A model generated the notes under the pieces. It searched no databases and was not told where the DNA came from. It saw only the letters and a program-made list of their open reading frames with translations. A program made the position numbers and the translations under genes. DNA of 64,000 bases from Anaerolineales bacterium (GTDB taxonomy: Bacteria > Chloroflexota > Anaerolineae > 4572-78 > J111): the NCBI GenBank assembly GCA_020634935.1, contig JACKAT010000024.1, positions 11,082 through 75,081 of the forward strand, in the 5' to 3' direction. Below are positions 59,517 through 64,000 of the stretch, piece by piece (positions within the stretch are counted from its first letter, which is position 1; each line of letters opens with the position of its first letter).

Positions 59517-62500
59517 ATGAACCTCAGCAAACTATTATCCACTTTGAATATTCGCCCCGGCGAAGGCCGGCTGGTGAGCTGGATGCTCATCTACGCCATG
59601 TTTATGGGCGTCCCGGCCCTCATCACCGAAACGGCGGCCTACAGCCTTTTACTGGAATCGTTCAGCGCCCAGATTATTCCTTATATCTACATTGGATTTG
59701 CCATTGTAACCACCTTGAGCGGTTTGGCTTACACCGCGCTGGAAAAACGAATTACGTTTGTCCGGTTTGTGTCGATTAACCTTTTCATTCTGGCCGTAGT
59801 GCCTTTCGTCTTCCGCTTTATCTTAACCGTAACGGATACGCCCTGGGTGCTGCCGGGGTTGGCCGTCTGGTACGAGGTCAGTTGGGCCTTAGCCAATTTA
59901 GGCTTCTGGAGTATGGCGGTTCATCTGTTTGACCTGCGGCAGGGGAAGCGCTTGTTCGGCTTAATCGGCATCGGTTTGACGCTGTCGGAGGCCACGGCCG
60001 GATTTATGGTGCCGATTTTTGTGCGGTTGGTGGGGACGGCCAATTTGCTGGTGGTTACGGCGGCCAGCTTTTTGGGAGCGCTGCTGGTTCAAACGTACAT
60101 CCTGCGCTTCGCCGCCCCCACTACGGACACGGAACCGGATGAAACGCCCGATGTCCGGGGCGACCAGTCGCTGCTCGATCTGTTCAAAAATAACTATGTG
60201 GTATTGATTTTTGCCCTGGCTGGCCTGTACGCCCTGTCATTTTACGCCCTGGACAACGCCTTTTACGATCAGGTAGAAACCAACTATCCCGACGCGGATG
60301 AACTGGCCAGCTTTTTGGGCCTCTTTTTTGGCCTATCCAGCCTGCTGACCTTGATTTTGGGCGCGTTTGTTTCCGGGAAGTTGATCAGTCGTTATGGGCT
60401 GCGCTGGAGTCTGCTGCTAATGCCGGCGACAATTTTAATCGGCGTAACGTTAACGACGGTGACCGGCGCCTTATTTGAGCTGGCGGTGGCGCTGTTTTGG
60501 CTGGTGGTCGTAACCCGGTTTTTGAACGAAATATTGGCCTATACCATTAATCGAGCGGCCTGGCAGGTGTTGTATGAACCGCTGCCGGAGCGGCTGCGGC
60601 TGCGAGCCCAAACGGTGGTTGAAAGCATGATTAAGCCGACAGCCGGCGGCGTGGCCGGGCTGCTGCTTATTGGCCTCAGCGCGGCGTTTGGCTTTAGCAC
60701 TTTGCAGATTATGTACATGCTGCTCGGGGTGTTGGCGGCCTGGATTGGGGTGGTCATCTGGATCAACCGCCTGTATCCGACCATCTTGCTGCAAGCGCTG
60801 GCTAAGCGTCGGCTGAATGAAACCACCATCGACATTAACCAGACTCATATCCCCATTTTCAAAGCCGGACTGCACAGCCTGCATGTCGGGGTGGTCAACT
60901 ACTCCCTGGCCAAATTGGAGGAGTTGGCTCCGGCGTCGATGCCCCAATTTTTACAAGACCTACTGACTCACCCGGCGGCCGAAATCCGGCTGGCGGCGCT
61001 AGAACGCATCGAAGCTTTGCCGCTCATGGCGGCTTTGCCGGCCGTCAAACAGCTAGCGGCAACCGATCCCGAGGCAAAAGTATGCGGTTTTGCGCTGCGC
61101 GCTCTGGCTCGATTAGGCGGTGAGGCGGTGATCGATGATCTCTGCGCCGCTTTGGACAGCGACAGCTTTCAACTCCGCTTAGGCGCGATGACCGGCTTGC
61201 TGCGGCAGTTAGAGCCAATTGGCCCTGGCTATACGGCTGTAAAAGATAAATTGATTGGTTGGGCTAACTCGCCTCAGGCTCCAGAACGGATCTTGGCCGC
61301 CCAAGTTATGGGTGAAGCTGCCCCGGCCGATTTGAACCCACTTTTACTGAAGCTGCTCGCCGATGATCATGTCGCGGTTCGGGAAGCCGCCTTGTTAGCC
61401 ACCAAAAGACTCCACGATCCGACGATCTGGGATGCGGTTATTCAAAGCCTGAATACGCCTCATGTGCAGCGGACTGCTCTGGCCGCGCTGGTGGCGGCCG
61501 GTGAAAAAATTATCCCCCAACTTGAAACGGCTTTGGCTAATCATGAGTCTTATAAAGACACGTTTGTCCAGCTGATCCACGTTTGCGGCCGTATTCGCGG
61601 CCTCCAAGCCAGCGCCCTGTTAATCAAATATCTGGATTTTCCTGACGTTCAAGTCAGAACCGAAGTGCTGACGGCGCTCGCTCACTGTCACTATGAGGCC
61701 GCCGAATCCGAGTACCCGGTGATCATTCAATCGATTAGAACCGAAGCGGCCTACGCGACCTGGGTACTGGCGGGCCTGGTCCATCTAGCTGACGATGACC
61801 GGCTGTCGCTGCTTGAAACCGCCTTGCAACAAGAACTGGTTCGCTGTCGGCGGCGGCTCTTCTGGCTGCTCTCCTTTATCTATCCCCGCTCCACTATTTT
61901 GTCCGCCCAGGCCAACCTCGGTACGGACCATCTCCTGTCGGCAGAGACATGGGATAAACAGAAGACGTACGCGCTGGAGATTATCGACATTACCCTTTCC
62001 TCTGATTTAAAGGCGCTGGTACTGCCGCTGCTCGATAATTTGACGTCTCAGCAGCGATTAGCCTATTTGGCAACGATGTTTCCTCAGCCGCCGGGCAGCC
62101 GCGATCGCTATTTGTTTGAAATCGTCACCGCTGCGGAGGATCGCCTCTATCCCTGGACCCGAGCCGCAGCTCTGCACCTGGTGGCCAAATTGGGGCTGGT
62201 GGAACTGGCCTCCGCGGCAGCGAATGCAGCTAATACGTCTGATAAACTCGTCCGAAATTCGGCCCTATTTGCGGCGCAAAGTTTGAACCCGGCGGCCTAC
62301 ACCGCTGCGGACCAGAATGGCCGGAATGGTCATCAGCGCCAAAATGGCCATACACCAACGAATGAAGAGAAAAAAATGTTATCTTTAGTTGAAAGAATTT
62401 TGCTGTTAAAGTCCGTCGCTATTTTTTCCGAGACGCCGGAGGAAGTTCTGGCCGAAGTGGCGGTGGTTATGGAAGAGGTCCGGGCCAAAGCGGGCGAACC

Positions 62501-62840
62501 CATTATCGAGAAAGGGAGCTTGGGTAGTGCGCTCTTTATTATTATCGATGGTCAGGTTAAGGTGCATGATGAGGAGCGCGTCATTACCACCCTGGGGGAG
62601 CGTGAAGTATTTGGCGAATTCTCCCTGCTCGATCCGGGGCCGAGAACGGCTACGGTGACCGCGCTGGAGGAAAGCCGGCTGTTCCGGCTCGATCAAGAGG
62701 CGTTTTTAGAGCTGCTGGACGATCACAGCACCATCGCCCGCAAGATTATTCAGGTATTGGTCCGCTATTTGCGAAATGCCCATTTCCAAATCAACACGCT
62801 GGTCTATCGAGATATTTCTCTGCCACCGCCTGGTAAGTAA
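59517..62840 (+). CDS. Nucleotide-transporter/MFS-like protein fused to HEAT repeats and a cyclic-nucleotide-binding domain
   Basis: 1107 residues. Part 1 (about 1-430): twelve predicted membrane helices, with a look of the ATP/ADP translocase (NTT) and MFS families (VSWMLIYAMFMGVPALITETAAYSLLLESF; ALANLGFWSMAVHLFDLRQGKRLFGLIGIG). Part 2 (about 445-900): helical HEAT-type repeats (RLAALERIEALPLM, VREAALLATKRL, VRTEVLTALAHCHY). Part 3 (about 956-1085): a cyclic-nucleotide-binding fold with the phosphate-binding cassette FGEFSLLDPGPRTATVTA. HEAT-fused NTT proteins are known in some bacteria; I know no described role for this three-part version. It is translated directly after the methyltransferases, so it is a candidate exporter gated by cAMP or cGMP. 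Confidence 0.85.
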   Translation: MNLSKLLSTLNIRPGEGRLVSWMLIYAMFMGVPALITETAAYSLLLESFSAQIIPYIYIGFAIVTTLSGLAYTALEKRITFVRFVSINLFILAVVPFVFRFILTVTDTPWVLPGLAVWYEVSWALANLGFWSMAVHLFDLRQGKRLFGLIGIGLTLSEATAGFMVPIFVRLVGTANLLVVTAASFLGALLVQTYILRFAAPTTDTEPDETPDVRGDQSLLDLFKNNYVVLIFALAGLYALSFYALDNAFYDQVETNYPDADELASFLGLFFGLSSLLTLILGAFVSGKLISRYGLRWSLLLMPATILIGVTLTTVTGALFELAVALFWLVVVTRFLNEILAYTINRAAWQVLYEPLPERLRLRAQTVVESMIKPTAGGVAGLLLIGLSAAFGFSTLQIMYMLLGVLAAWIGVVIWINRLYPTILLQALAKRRLNETTIDINQTHIPIFKAGLHSLHVGVVNYSLAKLEELAPASMPQFLQDLLTHPAAEIRLAALERIEALPLMAALPAVKQLAATDPEAKVCGFALRALARLGGEAVIDDLCAALDSDSFQLRLGAMTGLLRQLEPIGPGYTAVKDKLIGWANSPQAPERILAAQVMGEAAPADLNPLLLKLLADDHVAVREAALLATKRLHDPTIWDAVIQSLNTPHVQRTALAALVAAGEKIIPQLETALANHESYKDTFVQLIHVCGRIRGLQASALLIKYLDFPDVQVRTEVLTALAHCHYEAAESEYPVIIQSIRTEAAYATWVLAGLVHLADDDRLSLLETALQQELVRCRRRLFWLLSFIYPRSTILSAQANLGTDHLLSAETWDKQKTYALEIIDITLSSDLKALVLPLLDNLTSQQRLAYLATMFPQPPGSRDRYLFEIVTAAEDRLYPWTRAAALHLVAKLGLVELASAAANAANTSDKLVRNSALFAAQSLNPAAYTAADQNGRNGHQRQNGHTPTNEEKKMLSLVERILLLKSVAIFSETPEEVLAEVAVVMEEVRAKAGEPIIEKGSLGSALFIIIDGQVKVHDEERVITTLGEREVFGEFSLLDPGPRTATVTALEESRLFRLDQEAFLELLDDHSTIARKIIQVLVRYLRNAHFQINTLVYRDISLPPPGK

Positions 62841-62988
62841 GTTAACTTTCTGATAGAATGGAGGCAGGGCAGTTCCCGTTATTAGACCATTTTCCTGTAT
62901 TTTAGTTGCTCTCCCTGAACCCTAAAGGTTTCAATAACTTTTTAGGGCTGTCAGAAACAGCGTATTTCAGGCGAGCCATTGACTTTTG
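62841..62988. other. Short gap before the sensor gene
   Basis: Contains a weak stem CCCTAAA (62920-62926) / TTTAGGG (62941-62947) without a T-tract, not a clear terminator. The next gene may therefore share the message of the polyamine cluster. Confidence 0.4.
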
Positions 62989-64000
62989 ATGACGCCCATT
63001 AAGCAATCTGACCCTAATTTACCCGCACTTTCGCCCGCCAAGAATGTGTTCACGCTCAAGCGCCGCCATAGTCTACGCTGGCGCTTGTTGGCCCTGCTGG
63101 GAGCCATCCTGTTAATGACGCTGTTAATTATCGGCGTTGGGGTCTACTATTTTATCCTAACCACTGAACAACGGACCTGGCGACAGCGCCAGGATGAAGC
63201 GGCACGTTACGCCGCCGAAGTCGTATCGACGTTTATGGAGCGGACGGTCGGCAGCCTGAATGCCGCCGGTCTGCTGGATGCCGATCTTTTGGCCATTCAA
63301 CCTAACCTGCTCGATCAACTGCTGGCTCAAAACCCGGCCTTGCTGGAAATAGTCCGGTTGGACGCACGCGGCCAGGTAATCAGCGGCGCTTATCAAGATG
63401 CCCCGATCATCGCCAACCAGTTTACCATCCCCCAATCGGTTTGGTTTTTGGAAAGTCAAAAAGGCCGGTTGTATTTGGGGAGTGTGCAGATTTCGGCCAC
63501 CAGCCAGCCTTATTTGATTATGGCGGCTCCGGCTGGCGACAGCGGGGTAGTCGCCGCCCGGCTGCGTATGAACGTATTGTGGGATGTGGTCGCCGATTTG
63601 CACTTTGGGGAAACTGGCCAGGCTTATATCGTTAACCAAACCGGCCACATTGTGGCCCATACCAATCCGGAAGTCGCTTTAGCCCGGACAGACCTGAGTG
63701 ATCGCCCGGAGATGCAAGGGATTTTACAGGCTGTGGCTGGGCCGCACAGCGATACCTATCTCAATTTTGAAAACATCGAGGTAGTGGGGGTCAACCGGCC
63801 GGTTGTCAATACCCACTGGGTGATTGTGACCGAAGTGCCAACCGCCGAAGTCTTTGCCACCAGCCGAACCGCGTTGCTGTTATTAGGCGGCGGGCTGGCC
63901 CTGTTCGGCCTGGTGGTAATGCTGGTCACCGGGCGCTTTGTAGGCCAGTTGATCCTGCGGCCAATGGATCAGCTTCGCTCCGGCGCGATCAAAATTGGTC
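62989..64000 (+). CDS. dCache-HAMP sensor protein (3' end outside window)
   Basis: The frame opens at ATG 62989 and runs past the window end (337 codons seen). One membrane helix at about 33-55 (LLALLGAILLMTLLIIGVGVYYF), then an extracellular dCache-type domain of about 225 residues with ETGQAYIVNQTGHIVAHTNP, which is the second Cache module signature. A second membrane helix follows (about 290-315) and the start of a HAMP linker (LRPMDQLRSGAIKIG). The output (kinase, cyclase or chemoreceptor) lies beyond the window. Such sensors bind small molecules, including amines and carboxylates. Confidence 0.88.
   Translation, partial: MTPIKQSDPNLPALSPAKNVFTLKRRHSLRWRLLALLGAILLMTLLIIGVGVYYFILTTEQRTWRQRQDEAARYAAEVVSTFMERTVGSLNAAGLLDADLLAIQPNLLDQLLAQNPALLEIVRLDARGQVISGAYQDAPIIANQFTIPQSVWFLESQKGRLYLGSVQISATSQPYLIMAAPAGDSGVVAARLRMNVLWDVVADLHFGETGQAYIVNQTGHIVAHTNPEVALARTDLSDRPEMQGILQAVAGPHSDTYLNFENIEVVGVNRPVVNTHWVIVTEVPTAEVFATSRTALLLLGGGLALFGLVVMLVTGRFVGQLILRPMDQLRSGAIKIG

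Overview
The window reads as chromosomal DNA of a free-living Chloroflexota bacterium, probably Anaerolineae-like. This is an inference from gene content and style, not from a marker gene: Thr/Pro-linker lipoproteins, a TRAP transporter, a VIT-vWA surface protein, an M4 protease with a PPC tail, MalT-type regulators, a Bax1/DUF790 nuclease, and many small palindromic repeats. Base composition is moderately GC-rich. Two genes, an NYN-domain protein at 29199 and a membrane protein at 42189, are clearly more AT-rich. I recognised no rRNA, tRNA, CRISPR array, prophage or complete insertion sequence.

Layout. 1-2.9 kb: end of a sugar ABC transporter, a caspase-like protease and a membrane protein. 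3.0-3.5 kb: a 42-bp minisatellite. 3.5-8.5 kb (mostly minus strand): an acyltransferase-like membrane protein, a PfkB kinase with a Gfo/Idh/MocA oxidoreductase, and an HxlR regulator with an MFS exporter. 8.7-20.5 kb: housekeeping and metabolic genes (ion channel, F420-reductase-like, RsgA, UPF1-like helicase, cold-shock protein, M20 amidohydrolase, alpha/beta hydrolase, glyoxalase, aminotransferase, Tag glycosylase). 21-24.6 kb: a TRAP transporter with its binding protein on the opposite strand. 24.8-27.6 kb: a VIT-vWA protein. 27.6-29.2 kb: a block of mobile palindromic elements and a 41-bp repeat module. 29-42 kb: NYN/OST-HTH protein, Bax1-like nuclease, rRNA m5C methyltransferase, PIG-L deacetylase, radical SAM/SPASM protein, glycerol kinase, Nudix hydrolase, thermolysin-like protease and a lipoprotein. 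43.9-49.6 kb: a minus-strand phosphorelay of two sensor kinases and one lone receiver. 50.7-54.8 kb: VOC protein, membrane protein and a MalT-like regulator. 55-64 kb: the region I find most interesting, a probable polyamine operon.

The 55-62.8 kb cluster runs: PotD-like polyamine-binding lipoprotein, SpeD (AdoMet decarboxylase), SpeE (aminopropyltransferase), two tandem NNMT/PNMT-family amine N-methyltransferases, and a 1107-residue transporter fused to HEAT repeats and a cyclic-nucleotide-binding domain. The last four genes meet at stop/start junctions of -1 to 2 bases. This suggests one pathway that makes a polyamine, N-methylates it and moves it (or a nucleotide co-substrate) across the membrane. 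I know of no described system with this set.

The second theme is repeats. At least three MITE-like palindrome families are present. Family A ends in (A/T)CTTACGC-type sequence. Family B ends in GGTAGC and has exact 8-bp target duplications in two copies. Family C ends in ACTCAAGT. There is also a cloverleaf-folding 84-bp repeat in three tandem copies with solitary relatives, and a 0.5-0.7 kb module of 41-bp units with constant nine-base A/T runs at three loci.
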